The notes under the pieces are model-generated. The model searched no databases and had not been told where the DNA came from. It worked only from the letters and a program-made list of their open reading frames with translations. Below are positions 51,013-59,653 of a stretch of DNA of 64,000 bases, piece by piece. Source of the DNA: Devosia salina (GTDB taxonomy: Bacteria > Pseudomonadota > Alphaproteobacteria > Rhizobiales > Devosiaceae); assembly GCF_019504385.1 (NCBI RefSeq), contig NZ_CP080590.1, positions 1,654,001 to 1,718,000 on the forward strand. The letters are read 5' to 3'. Numbering within the stretch: position 1 is the stretch's first letter; the number at the start of each line of letters is the position of its first letter. The position numbers and the translations under genes are program-made.

Positions 51013-52821
51013 ATGACTGCAGACAAAGGCGGCGCCGGCGGCCGCAAACTCCGCTCGCGCGCGTGGTTCGACAATCCCGACAATCCCGACATGACCGCAC
51101 TCTACCTTGAGCGCTACATGAATTTCGGCGTGTCGCGCGAAGAGCTGCAGTCGGGCAAGCCGATCATCGGAATCGCCCAGACGGGGTCCGATCTCAGCCC
51201 CTGCAACCGGCATCACATGGTGCTGGCCGAACGCGTGCGCGAAGGCATTCGCGAGGCGGGCGGCATCGCCATTGAGTTCCCTGTGCACCCCATCCAGGAG
51301 ACTGGCAAGCGCCCCACGGCCGGACTTGACCGAAACCTTGCTTATCTTGGACTCGTGGAAGTGCTCTACGGCTACCCGCTGGATGGCGTAGTGCTGACCA
51401 TTGGTTGCGACAAGACCACCCCGGCCATGCTGATGGGTGCCGCCACGGTCAATATCCCGGCAATCGCGCTCTCGGTCGGACCCATGCTCAACGGCTGGCA
51501 CAAGGGCGAGCGTACTGGCTCTGGCACCATTGTGTGGAAGGCGCGGCAGATGCTGGCTGCCGGCGAGATCGATTACCCCAAATTCATCGAGCTGGTCGCC
51601 TCATCTGCGCCATCGACGGGCTACTGCAACACCATGGGCACGGCCTCGACCATGAATTCGCTGGCTGAGGCCCTCGGCATGCAGCTGCCGGGCTCCGCCG
51701 CGATTCCCGCGCCCTACCGTGATCGCCAGGAAATGGCCTACCGCACCGGCAAGCGGGCAGTGGAGATGGTGCATGAGGATTTGAAGCCCTCGGACATCCT
51801 GACCAAGGAGAATTTCCTCAACGCCATTGTGGTCAATTCCGCCATTGGCGGCTCGACCAATGCTCCCATCCATATCAACGCCATAGCGCGCCACATTGGC
51901 GTCGAGCTCAATATCGACGAGTGGCAGCAACACGGGCACAAGGTGCCGCTGCTGGTCAATTTGCAGCCCGCCGGCGAGTATCTGGGCGAGGATTACTATC
52001 ATGCTGGCGGCGTGCCGGCCGTGGTCAACGAACTGATGAAGAAGGGCCTCATTCATGAGGGCGCCCCGACCGTCAACGGTAAGACCATTGGCGAGAACTG
52101 CGCCAAGACGCCCATCGAGGACGACAAGGTCATCCGCCACTTCGACAACCCGCTCAAGGCCGAGGCCGGTTTCCTGGTGCTGCGCGGCAATCTCTTCGAC
52201 AACGCCATCATGAAGACCAGCGTGATTTCGCCCGAGTTCCGCGAGCGCTATCTGTCCGACCCGGCCCATCCGGGCATGTTCGAGGGCAAGGCAGTGGTGT
52301 TCGATGGTCCCGAGGACTATCACCACCGCATCGACGACCCCTCTCTCGAAATCGACGAGCACACGCTTCTGTTCATGCGTGGCGCAGGCCCCATCGGCTA
52401 TCCGGGCGCGGCCGAGGTCGTGAACATGCGGCCGCCGGCCTATCTGATCAAGAAGGGTATATCGTCACTGGCCTGCATCGGCGACGGCCGCCAGTCCGGT
52501 ACCTCGGGTTCGCCCTCGATCCTCAACGCCTCACCGGAAGCGGCCGCAGGGGGCAATCTCGCCATCCTCAAGACCGGCGACCGCGTGCGTATCGACCTCA
52601 ACAAGGGCGAGGCCAATATCCTCATCTCTGACGAGGAGATCGCCACCCGTCGGGCCGCGCTGGAAGCCGAGGGCGGCTACAAGTTCCCCAAGCACCAGAC
52701 GCCCTGGCAGGAAATCCAGCGCGGCATTGTCGGGCAGCTTGGCGACGGCGCCATCCTCAAACCTGCGGAAAAGTACCAGCGCATCGCCCAGACCGAAGGC
52801 GTACCGCGCGACAACCACTAA
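51013..52821 (+). CDS. IlvD/Edd-family sugar-acid dehydratase (arabinonate/galactonate type)
   Basis: 602 residues from ATG 51013 behind AAGGAACAGG. Iron-sulfur dehydratase: [2Fe-2S] ligands Cys64 (SPCNRHH), Cys132 (IGCDKTTPA) and Cys205 (TGYCNTMG), the same spacing as in the crystallised L-arabinonate dehydratase of Rhizobium leguminosarum (C59/C127/C200). The catalytic Ser is in CIGDGRQSGTSGSPS. That enzyme family also accepts D-galactonate and D-fuconate. With dgoK and dgoA divergent beside it, I infer D-galactonate dehydratase in this strain; L-arabinonate or D-xylonate cannot be excluded. It is not the isoleucine/valine dihydroxyacid dehydratase. Confidence 0.88.
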   Translation: MTADKGGAGGRKLRSRAWFDNPDNPDMTALYLERYMNFGVSREELQSGKPIIGIAQTGSDLSPCNRHHMVLAERVREGIREAGGIAIEFPVHPIQETGKRPTAGLDRNLAYLGLVEVLYGYPLDGVVLTIGCDKTTPAMLMGAATVNIPAIALSVGPMLNGWHKGERTGSGTIVWKARQMLAAGEIDYPKFIELVASSAPSTGYCNTMGTASTMNSLAEALGMQLPGSAAIPAPYRDRQEMAYRTGKRAVEMVHEDLKPSDILTKENFLNAIVVNSAIGGSTNAPIHINAIARHIGVELNIDEWQQHGHKVPLLVNLQPAGEYLGEDYYHAGGVPAVVNELMKKGLIHEGAPTVNGKTIGENCAKTPIEDDKVIRHFDNPLKAEAGFLVLRGNLFDNAIMKTSVISPEFRERYLSDPAHPGMFEGKAVVFDGPEDYHHRIDDPSLEIDEHTLLFMRGAGPIGYPGAAEVVNMRPPAYLIKKGISSLACIGDGRQSGTSGSPSILNASPEAAAGGNLAILKTGDRVRIDLNKGEANILISDEEIATRRAALEAEGGYKFPKHQTPWQEIQRGIVGQLGDGAILKPAEKYQRIAQTEGVPRDNH

Positions 52822-52846
52822 GGCATTGCTGGACAAGAATAAAACG

Positions 52847-52871
52847 AAGGCCCGCCAATCTGGCGGGCCTT
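52847..52871. terminator. Bidirectional terminator between the dehydratase gene and lexA
   Basis: AAGGCCCGCC (52847-52856) pairs perfectly with GGCGGGCCTT (52862-52871), a 10-bp stem with a 5-nt loop. Plus-strand continuation is ATCATTTG; minus-strand continuation is CGTTTTATT. It serves two convergent genes. Confidence 0.8.
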
Positions 52872-52892
52872 ATCATTTGGGCGAAAGAACTC

Positions 52893-53612
52893 TCAATACT
52901 TCCGCAGCAGCCCCACCAGACGCCCCTGCACCTTGACCCGGTCGGGCGGGAAGATGCGGGTTTCGTAAGCGGGGTTGGCCGCTTCGAGCGCGACCGTATC
53001 ACCCTTGCGGCGCAGGCGCTTGAGGGTGGCTTCCTCGTCGTCGACCAGGGCCACGATGATTTCGCCGGTTGAAGCGTGTTCCTGCTTCTTGATGAGCACG
53101 GTGTCACCATCGAAGATGCCGGCCTCGATCATGGAATCACCACGTACTTCAAGGGCATAGTGCTCGCCTGCGCCCAACATTTCGGGCGGCACGGCAATGG
53201 TGTGCGAATGGGTCTGGATGGCTTCGATGGGCGTGCCGGCGGCGATGCGGCCCATGACGGGGATGGAGACCGGTCGGGCGTAATCATCTGATCCGCCACC
53301 ACTATTTCGTGACGGGGGGGAGGCGACCTTGCCCAGATTGCCTTCGATGACCGCCGGCTCGAAGCGCGCCTTGCGGCCACCCAGCGAGGGGTTCATCGAA
53401 TCGGGGAGCTTGACCACTTCGAGCGCCCGGGCCCGGTTGGGCAGGCGGCGGATGAAGCCGCGCTCCTCCAGCGCCGTGATCAGCCGGTGAATGCCGGATT
53501 TCGATGCCAGATCAAGGGCATCCTTCATTTCGTCGAAGCTTGGGGGAATGCCGCTCTCCTTCATCCTTTCGTGGATGAACATCAGCAGCTCGTGTTGTTT
53601 GCGTGTCAGCAT
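52893..53612 (-). CDS. lexA: SOS repressor LexA
   Basis: Represses DNA-damage genes; cleaves itself when RecA filaments form. 239 residues from ATG 53612 (MLTRKQHELLMFIHERM). N-terminal winged helix at 1-70; autocleavage bond Ala125-Gly126 in GRIAAGTPIE; catalytic Ser160 in RGDSMIEAG and Lys198 in EEATLKRL. The linker (about 85-112, Ser/Gly-rich) is longer than in E. coli, as usual in alphaproteobacteria. Autoregulated through two SOS boxes upstream. Confidence 0.97.
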   Translation of the reverse strand: MLTRKQHELLMFIHERMKESGIPPSFDEMKDALDLASKSGIHRLITALEERGFIRRLPNRARALEVVKLPDSMNPSLGGRKARFEPAVIEGNLGKVASPPSRNSGGGSDDYARPVSIPVMGRIAAGTPIEAIQTHSHTIAVPPEMLGAGEHYALEVRGDSMIEAGIFDGDTVLIKKQEHASTGEIIVALVDDEEATLKRLRRKGDTVALEAANPAYETRIFPPDRVKVQGRLVGLLRKY

Positions 53613-53634
53613 TGGCCCCACAACCCCAGAATCG

Positions 53635-53649
53635 GAACATAGACGGAAC
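53635..53649 (-). promoter_or_regulatory. LexA (SOS) box 1 of lexA
   Basis: GAAC-ATAGACG-GAAC on the plus strand, i.e. GTTC-N7-GTTC in the direction of lexA. It lies just downstream of the predicted -10 element and 23 nt before the start codon. Confidence 0.85.
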
Positions 53650-53650
53650 G

Positions 53651-53679
53651 ACCATACATGTTCCATTTATGTTCTGCAA
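53651..53679 (-). promoter_or_regulatory. Predicted lexA promoter
   Basis: On the minus strand TTGCAG (53679-53674) and TATGGT (53656-53651) are 17 nt apart. SOS box 2 fills the spacer and box 1 covers the start of transcription, a layout that explains autorepression. Confidence 0.65.
53660..53674 (+). promoter_or_regulatory. LexA (SOS) box 2 of lexA
   Basis: GTTC-CATTTAT-GTTC on the plus strand, the opposite orientation to box 1, with 10 bp between the boxes. Falls within the spacer of the predicted lexA promoter. Confidence 0.8.
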
Positions 53680-53732
53680 TGCCTTGGGTCCAGGAGTCCG
53701 TTAATGAACGGGTGCTGAACAAAATGTCAGAA

Positions 53733-54935
53733 TCAGAAGGCGTTGATGGGCATGGCATCGACCATGGCGCCGGCCGGCTGGCCCGGATCATGCTCGGGCT
53801 GAACGATCAGGAGGCCGGCTTCGGCGAGGGACGAGGTGTGGCCGCTATCGGTCTGGCTGATGGGATCGGCCAGCATGCCATCGGCGCCATGAACCAGCCG
53901 CGCGCGCATGAAATGGCGTCGGGCGGTATTGGCCGGGGTGGGCGCGGCCAGCTTCAGGCGCCAGGGCTGTGGTTCGGCATGGCCCAGCCAGGCCCTCAGG
54001 GCCGGCTTGATGAAGACAAGGGCCGTGAGCATGGCCGAAACCGGATTGCCGGGCAGGCCGAAGACGAGGGTCCGTCCGCGCGTCCCGAACATCAGTGGTT
54101 TTCCCGGCCGCATGTTGATGCGCCAGAACGCGAGCGTGACACCAAGGTCCTTGAGGACATCCTGAACGAGGTCATGCTCACCGACAGAGGCACCGCCGGT
54201 CGTGATGAGAATATCGGGTTCCGCCGCAAAGGCGGTCGATAGCTGTGCCCTGAGCTGGGCGACATCGTCCGGGACGATGCCATGGTCGGTGACGGTGTCG
54301 GCATAGGGCGCCAGCATGGCCGCAAGGCCGTAGCTGTTGGACGCCACGATCTGGTCAGGACCGAGCGGATTGCCTGGCAGGACCAGTTCATCGCCCGTGG
54401 CGACAAGGCCGATGCGTGGGCGTTTCGCAACGGCCAGCGTTCCGGCATTGGCGGCCGCGGCTACGGCGATCTGCATGGGCGTCAGTCGAGTGCCGGCCGC
54501 GACGAGGACCTGTCCCGTTGCAAAGTCGTTACCCTTGGGCCGGATGCTGTGGCCGGGCCGGGCAGCGGCGGTGAAGCGGACCCTCTGCCCTTCGCGCACC
54601 GCCTCTTCCTGCATGATGACGGTGTCGGCGCCCTCCGGCACTGGCGCACCGGTGAAGATGCGCACGGCCTGGCCCGGCCCGAGCGCGCCGGGGTAAGCGG
54701 CACCGGCCTGGGACGTCCCGATGACGTCGAGCCAAGCGCCATCACTGACATCGACGGCGCGCATGGCGTAGCCATCCATGGCGCTGGCATTGAACGGAGG
54801 CTGGTCGTGGTGGGCAATAAGGGGTTCGGCGAGAACCCGTCCAGCGGCTTCGGCCAGAGTGACCGTTTCGACCGTGACGGGCGGGATATGCGCCAGAATG
54901 GCCTTCAGCGCCTCATCGACCGGCAAGAGGCTCAT
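53733..54935 (-). CDS. moeA: Molybdopterin molybdenumtransferase
   Basis: Inserts molybdate into adenylylated molybdopterin to form Moco. 400 residues. Characteristic motifs: NASAMDGYAMRA, FTGAPVPEGADTVIMQE, PKGNDF, GLVATGDELV, SNSYGLAAML, TTGGASVGEHDLV, MRPGKPLMFG and GLPGNPVSAML. Overlaps moaC by 4 nt. Confidence 0.96.
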   Translation of the reverse strand: MSLLPVDEALKAILAHIPPVTVETVTLAEAAGRVLAEPLIAHHDQPPFNASAMDGYAMRAVDVSDGAWLDVIGTSQAGAAYPGALGPGQAVRIFTGAPVPEGADTVIMQEEAVREGQRVRFTAAARPGHSIRPKGNDFATGQVLVAAGTRLTPMQIAVAAAANAGTLAVAKRPRIGLVATGDELVLPGNPLGPDQIVASNSYGLAAMLAPYADTVTDHGIVPDDVAQLRAQLSTAFAAEPDILITTGGASVGEHDLVQDVLKDLGVTLAFWRINMRPGKPLMFGTRGRTLVFGLPGNPVSAMLTALVFIKPALRAWLGHAEPQPWRLKLAAPTPANTARRHFMRARLVHGADGMLADPISQTDSGHTSSLAEAGLLIVQPEHDPGQPAGAMVDAMPINAF

Positions 54936-55411
54936 GCTTCGCGCCGGAAGTCGCCCGACTTGCCGCCTGACTTTTCGACGAGACAGAGGTCGGAAATCAC
55001 CATGGCGCGGTCGATGGCCTTGGCCATGTCGTAGAGGGTCAGTGCCGCCGTGGACGCGGCGGTCAGGGCCTCCATCTCGACGCCAGTCTGGCCCGTTGTC
55101 TCGGCGGTGGCGAGGATGAGAATGGACGTCGCGCTGTCGCCTTCGATCTGGACGCCGACCTTGGTCAGCGGGATCGGGTGGCAGAGCGGGATGAGTTCCG
55201 AAGTCTTCTTGGCGGCCATTATGCCGGCGATGCGCGCCACGGCCAGGGCATCGCCCTTCTTGAGACCGCCGCCCAGAATGGTGGCGATGGTTCCGGCCTC
55301 GCCGCTCAGGCGCGCCTGCGCCACGGCCCGGCGACGCGTAACGGCCTTGTCACCGATATCAACGATATGGGCTTCGCCCTTTTCGTTGAGATGGGTGAGA
55401 CCGCCCGCCAT
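54932..55411 (-). CDS. moaC: Cyclic pyranopterin monophosphate synthase
   Basis: Second enzyme of molybdenum-cofactor synthesis, with MoaA converting GTP to cPMP. 159 residues, the family norm. Conserved KKTSELIPLCHPIPLTKV at about 68-85, TTGQTGVEMEALTAAS and YDMAKAID. The start overlaps the trpC stop by 1 nt. Confidence 0.97.
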   Translation of the reverse strand: MAGGLTHLNEKGEAHIVDIGDKAVTRRRAVAQARLSGEAGTIATILGGGLKKGDALAVARIAGIMAAKKTSELIPLCHPIPLTKVGVQIEGDSATSILILATAETTGQTGVEMEALTAASTAALTLYDMAKAIDRAMVISDLCLVEKSGGKSGDFRREA

Positions 55412-56223
55412 CAGCGCACGGTTTCCGGCGCGCCCATCAGCAGGGAGCGGGTGGCGGCAACCACATCGTCCTGCCGCATCAGGCTTTCCCCGACAAGGAA
55501 AGTGCCGACATTGCAGCGCTCGTCGAGCATCTTTACGTGCTCATGGGTCATGATGCCGCTCTCGCTGACCAGCAGGACACTGTCCGGAACCCCGGCCGCA
55601 AGGTTGACTGTGGTCTCCAGCGTCGTCTCGAAGGTGCGCAGATTGCGGTTGTTGACGCCGATGAATTTGGCATCGAGCGCCAGGGCGCGATCGAGTTCGA
55701 GCTGGTCGTGCACTTCCACCAGCGCATCCATGCCCCATTCCTCGGCGGCATCGAGCAGGTAGCGGGCAACATCGTCGCCAACGGCCGCCAGGATGATCAG
55801 GATGCAATCGGCCCCCCAGGAGCGGGCCTCGGCCACCTGATAGGTTTCGAACAGGAAATCCTTGCGCAACACCGGGAGCCGCGTGGCGGCACGCGCCTCG
55901 ATGAGATAGCTGGGCGAACCCTGGAAGCTCGGCCGGTCGGTCAGCACGGAGAGGCAGGCGGCCCCGGCGGTTTCATATGCGCGGGCAATCTCGGCCGGAT
56001 TGAAATCGGGGCGGATCAGCCCCTTTGAGGGACTGGCCTTCTTGACCTCGGCGATCAGAGCATATTGCCCCTTGGCGCGCTTGTCCTTGATGGCCTTGAG
56101 AAAGCCGCGCGGCGGGGGCTGGTCATGCGCCTCGGCCACGACTTCGGCCCAGGGGCGCATCGATTTGGCCGCAGCGATTTCTTCGCGCTTGTAGGATTCG
56201 ATCTGCTTGAGAATATCACTCAT
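55411..56223 (-). CDS. trpC: Indole-3-glycerol phosphate synthase
   Basis: Fourth step of tryptophan synthesis. TIM barrel, 270 residues from ATG 56223 (MSDILKQIESYKREEI). ATG 56229 overlaps the trpD stop, but the Shine-Dalgarno AGGCAGG ends only one base before it and is 7 nt from 56223, which I prefer. Motifs: IAEVKKASPSKGLIRPDF, VLRKDFLFETYQV, GVNNRNLRTFE and VSESGI. Confidence 0.96.
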   Translation of the reverse strand: MSDILKQIESYKREEIAAAKSMRPWAEVVAEAHDQPPPRGFLKAIKDKRAKGQYALIAEVKKASPSKGLIRPDFNPAEIARAYETAGAACLSVLTDRPSFQGSPSYLIEARAATRLPVLRKDFLFETYQVAEARSWGADCILIILAAVGDDVARYLLDAAEEWGMDALVEVHDQLELDRALALDAKFIGVNNRNLRTFETTLETTVNLAAGVPDSVLLVSESGIMTHEHVKMLDERCNVGTFLVGESLMRQDDVVAATRSLLMGAPETVR

Positions 56224-56225
56224 GG

Positions 56226-57242
56226 TCATGCCTGCCTGTTGGATACGGCGACGAGGCGCGCCAGGGTTTCCTTCGCCTTGCCGGTGTCGACGGTGTCGCG
56301 CGCCAGGGCGATACCCTCCTCGATGGTCTCGACCTTGTCGGCGACCAGGAGGGCAGCGGCAGCATTGAGCAGCACCGTATCCCTATAGGCGCCGGGAGCG
56401 CCCTCGAACAGGGCCATGATGGCCGCCGCGTTCTCCGCCGGTTCGCCGCCCAGCAGCTCCTTCGGATCGGTCAGTTTCAGGCCGACCTGTTCGGGATGCA
56501 ATTCGAAGCTCCTCAGATCACCATTGGCGATCTGTGCCACGAAATTGGGGCCGGACGTCGAGAGCTCGTCCAGCCCTTCGCTCGAATGGACCACCCAGGC
56601 CTTGATGGCGCGATTGGCGAGGAGGGCCGCGGCGACCGGCTCGACCCATTCCTGGTCGTAGACGCCCAGCAGATAGCGGCGGACGCCGGCCGGATTGGAC
56701 TGCGGGCCCAGGAGGTTGAACAGGGTGCGCACCCCCATTTCGGCCCGCGCCGGCCCGACATGGCGCATGGCGGGATGGTGGTGCGGCGCAAACATGAAGC
56801 CGATATTGGCCTCGGCAATGGTGTTGCCGATCTGCTCGGGCGTGAGGTCCAGCTTGACGCCCAGAGCCTCGAGCGCCTGCGAAGAGCCGGAGCGCGACGA
56901 CAGCGCCTTGTTGCCATGCTTGGCGACCGGCACGCCGGCCGCCGCGACGACCAGCGCCGTGGCCGTGGAGATATTGAGGCTGCCCACGCCGTCGCCGCCG
57001 GTGCCGACAATGTCGATGGCATCCTCGGGCGCCGAAACGGGCACCATCTGCTCGCGCAGGATGGAGACGGCGGCGGCAATCTCGCCGACCGTTTCACCCT
57101 TGAGGCGCATGCCCATGAGGAAGGCGCCGATCTGCGCCTGCGTCGCCTCGCCGGCCATGATCACGCGCATGGCGCCGCGCATTTCCTCGCCGGTCAGGTC
57201 TTTGCCTTCGGCAATCTTGTGAAGGGCGGTCTTGAGGTCCAT
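56226..57242 (-). CDS. trpD: Anthranilate phosphoribosyltransferase
   Basis: Second step of tryptophan synthesis. 338 residues from ATG 57242, overlapping the trpG stop (TGATG); a GTG one codon earlier is in frame. PRPP site GTGGDGVGSLNISTATALV at about 81-99, HGNKALSSRSGSSQALEALG, and GPARAEMGVRTLFNLLGPQSNP. A separate enzyme, not fused to TrpG as in E. coli. Confidence 0.97.
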   Translation of the reverse strand: MDLKTALHKIAEGKDLTGEEMRGAMRVIMAGEATQAQIGAFLMGMRLKGETVGEIAAAVSILREQMVPVSAPEDAIDIVGTGGDGVGSLNISTATALVVAAAGVPVAKHGNKALSSRSGSSQALEALGVKLDLTPEQIGNTIAEANIGFMFAPHHHPAMRHVGPARAEMGVRTLFNLLGPQSNPAGVRRYLLGVYDQEWVEPVAAALLANRAIKAWVVHSSEGLDELSTSGPNFVAQIANGDLRSFELHPEQVGLKLTDPKELLGGEPAENAAAIMALFEGAPGAYRDTVLLNAAAALLVADKVETIEEGIALARDTVDTGKAKETLARLVAVSNRQA

Positions 57243-57841
57243 CACGCAGCCTTCTTTCCGTTGAAGTCGCGGGCAATGTCGAGGAAATTCTGCAAGAGGG
57301 CGTGTCCATTCTCCGAGGCGATGCTCTCGGGATGGAACTGCACGCCATGCAGGGGCAGGCTCTTGTGCTGCATGCCCATGATCAGGCCGTCATCGGTGGT
57401 GGCCGTGACTTCCAGCTCGTCGGGCAGGGTGTCAGCCTTGACGATCAGGGAGTGGTAGCGCGTCGCCTCGAAGTCGTTGTTGAGGCCGCGGAAGATGCCC
57501 TTGCCGGTATGGTGGATCTTGCTGGTCTTGCCGTGGAAGAGGCTCGGCGCCCGCACCACGTCGCCGCCCAGTGCCTGGCCCATGGCCTGATGGCCAAGGC
57601 ACACACCCAACATGGGAATGGTCGACTTGAAGCGGTTGATGACGGCCAGGCAAATACCGGCCTCATTGGGCGTGCACGGGCCGGGAGACAGCACGATGGC
57701 GTCCGGGGCCATGGCGGCGATTTCTTCAAGCGTAATCTTGTCGTTACGCCTGACGGTGATGTCGGCGCCAAGCTCGCCCAGGAAATGGACGAGGTTGTAG
57801 GTGAAGCTGTCGTAATTATCGATGACGAGGGTCTTGGTCAT
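57242..57841 (-). CDS. trpG: Anthranilate synthase glutamine amidotransferase component
   Basis: Supplies ammonia to TrpE. Class I amidotransferase, 199 residues. Nucleophile Cys in GVCLGHQAMGQALGG and the His-Glu pair in GVQFHPESIASE. DNYDSFTYNLVHFL is at the N-terminus. Begins a trpG-trpD-trpC-moaC-moeA unit with 1- to 4-nt overlaps. Confidence 0.97.
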   Translation of the reverse strand: MTKTLVIDNYDSFTYNLVHFLGELGADITVRRNDKITLEEIAAMAPDAIVLSPGPCTPNEAGICLAVINRFKSTIPMLGVCLGHQAMGQALGGDVVRAPSLFHGKTSKIHHTGKGIFRGLNNDFEATRYHSLIVKADTLPDELEVTATTDDGLIMGMQHKSLPLHGVQFHPESIASENGHALLQNFLDIARDFNGKKAA

Positions 57842-57920
57842 TGGCCTGTCCTCTGGGAGTGGTTCTGGTGGCGCCGTTCAGAACCAGCTTTGCCATCGAT
57901 GCATCGAGAGCGTTGCAGGA

Positions 57921-58081
57921 TTACCCCCACCCTTGATCCTTCTCCCCTTCAATCTCTCCACCGGAGAGATTGTCCCTCCGGGTCGGGTCAAAGCCCACAA
58001 GGGGGAGGGAGACGATGGACACCAGCGCCTCGGCCCTGCGCCTCCCTCCCCTTGATGGGGAGGGAATGAGGGTGGGGTGAT
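57921..58081. repeat. Intergenic palindromic repeat between trpG and trpE
   Basis: A non-coding 161-bp block with outer arms TTACCCCCACCCTTGAT and ATGAGGGTGGGGTGA (imperfect inverted copies). Inside are two perfect hairpins: AATCTCTCC-ACC-GGAGAGATT (57951-57971) and TCCCTCCCC-TTGAT-GGGGAGGGA (58043-58065), plus CAAGGGGGAGGGAG at 57998-58011. It looks like one of the dispersed intergenic repeat families of Hyphomicrobiales (CCCTCCCC...GGGGAGGG type). The repeat fills almost the whole 272-bp gap. Confidence 0.65.
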
Positions 58082-58113
58082 GCCGCCACGCACACTGATA
58101 TCCGCGATAGAAT

Positions 58114-59622
58114 TCACTGCCCCACTCCCGCTTCGCCGGCATAGCGTAGCGCTTCCTCGGCGGCGCTGAAAAGGGCGCGGGCCTTGTTCTCGCATTCGAG
58201 CTGCTCGAGCTCGGGCTTGCTGTCGGCTACGATGCCGGCGCCCGCCTGAACGTAAAGCTTACCGTCCTTGACGATGCCGGTGCGCAGCACGATGCAGGTA
58301 TCCATGGTGCCGTCGGCACCGAAATAGCCCACACAGCCGCCATAGATGCCGCGCCGCGACTTTTCGAGTTCGTCGATGATCTCCATGGCCCGCACCTTGG
58401 GAGCCCCCGACACCGTGCCAGCCGGAAAACCAGCCGACAGGGCGTCGACGAAATCATATTGCGGATCGAGCTCGCCCACCACATTGGAGACGATGTGCAT
58501 GACGTGGGAATAGTATTCGAGGAAGAACTTGTCGGTGACCTTGACCGTCCCGATCTTCGCCACGCGGCCCACATCATTGCGCCCCAGATCGAGCAGCATC
58601 AGATGCTCGGACAATTCCTTGGGGTCGCTCAACAGTTCGGCCGCCAGCTCCTGATCACGCGTGGGCGTGGCGCCGCGCTTGCGGGTGCCCGCAATGGGGC
58701 GAATGGTGACCTCGCCATCCTGCACCCGCACCAGGATTTCCGGGCTCGAACCGGCCACCGCGAAGCTGCCGAAATCGAGGAAATACATATAGGGCGACGG
58801 GTTGGTGCGCCGCAGCGCCCGATAGAGAGCGGTTGGCGGGAGCGTGAAGTCGGCCGAAAAACGCTGGCTCAGCACCACCTGAAAGATATCGCCGGCGCCG
58901 ATATAGTCCTTGGCCCGGGCCACCATCTCGAAATACTCGTCCTTCGAGGTGTTGCTGGTGACCGCGATGGAATCGAGGTCGGGCAGGGCAGGGGTGGTCG
59001 GCAGGGCCCGCGACAGGCGGGCAATCGCGTCATCGATCCGGCTTTCGGCCGCGGCCAGCGCCTGGGCCGCCGAGACACCCTTGCGCACATAGATGGGCGC
59101 CGTGAGATAGAGCTCGTCCTTGACCGTATCGAAGATGGCCAGGAGCGAGGGGCGCATCAGCACCGCTTCCGGGGTTTTCAGATCATCCGGATTGGCGTTG
59201 GGCAGCACTTCCATGTAGCGGACCATCTCATAGCCGAGATAGCCATAGATGCCGGCCGATTGCGGGGGCAGGCCCGCCGGCATGTCGATCTGGCTTTCGG
59301 CCACGAGCTTGCGCAGCGCATCGAGCGGCATGTCGTCCATGGGCTCGAAGGCTTCGGGGGCGGTCTGGGCACTGCGATTGATCGCGGCCTTGCCGTCCTC
59401 GACCTTGAGGATCAGGTCCGGCAACAGGCCGATGATCGAATAGCGGCCGCGGGTGGTTCCGTCCTGCACGCTTTCGAGCAGGAACGAATGGGTGCGACCA
59501 GCCGCCAGCTTGAGATAGGTGCCAATCGGGGTCTCCAGGTCCGCCACGATGCGACGCCAGACGAGTCCAGACTTTCCGGCATCGTATTGAGCGGCAAAGG
59601 TCTTGGAGTAGTCGTCGCCCAT
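58114..59622 (-). CDS. trpE: Anthranilate synthase component I
   Basis: Chorismate to anthranilate, first tryptophan-specific step. 502 residues from ATG 59622 (MGDDYSKTFAAQYDAGKS). Feedback-binding LLES motif in HSFLLESVQDGTTRGRYSIIG; chorismate-binding motifs IRPIAGTRKRGATPTRD, LLDLGRNDVGRVAKIG, SAGFPAGTVSGAPKVRAMEII and GIYGGCVGYFG. Not fused to TrpG, unlike TrpEG of Rhizobium. Separated from trpG by the hairpin repeat, so possibly a different transcript. Confidence 0.96.
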   Translation of the reverse strand: MGDDYSKTFAAQYDAGKSGLVWRRIVADLETPIGTYLKLAAGRTHSFLLESVQDGTTRGRYSIIGLLPDLILKVEDGKAAINRSAQTAPEAFEPMDDMPLDALRKLVAESQIDMPAGLPPQSAGIYGYLGYEMVRYMEVLPNANPDDLKTPEAVLMRPSLLAIFDTVKDELYLTAPIYVRKGVSAAQALAAAESRIDDAIARLSRALPTTPALPDLDSIAVTSNTSKDEYFEMVARAKDYIGAGDIFQVVLSQRFSADFTLPPTALYRALRRTNPSPYMYFLDFGSFAVAGSSPEILVRVQDGEVTIRPIAGTRKRGATPTRDQELAAELLSDPKELSEHLMLLDLGRNDVGRVAKIGTVKVTDKFFLEYYSHVMHIVSNVVGELDPQYDFVDALSAGFPAGTVSGAPKVRAMEIIDELEKSRRGIYGGCVGYFGADGTMDTCIVLRTGIVKDGKLYVQAGAGIVADSKPELEQLECENKARALFSAAEEALRYAGEAGVGQ

Positions 59623-59653
59623 TTTGGTCTGGTTCCGTTGGAGAGTTGCGCCG

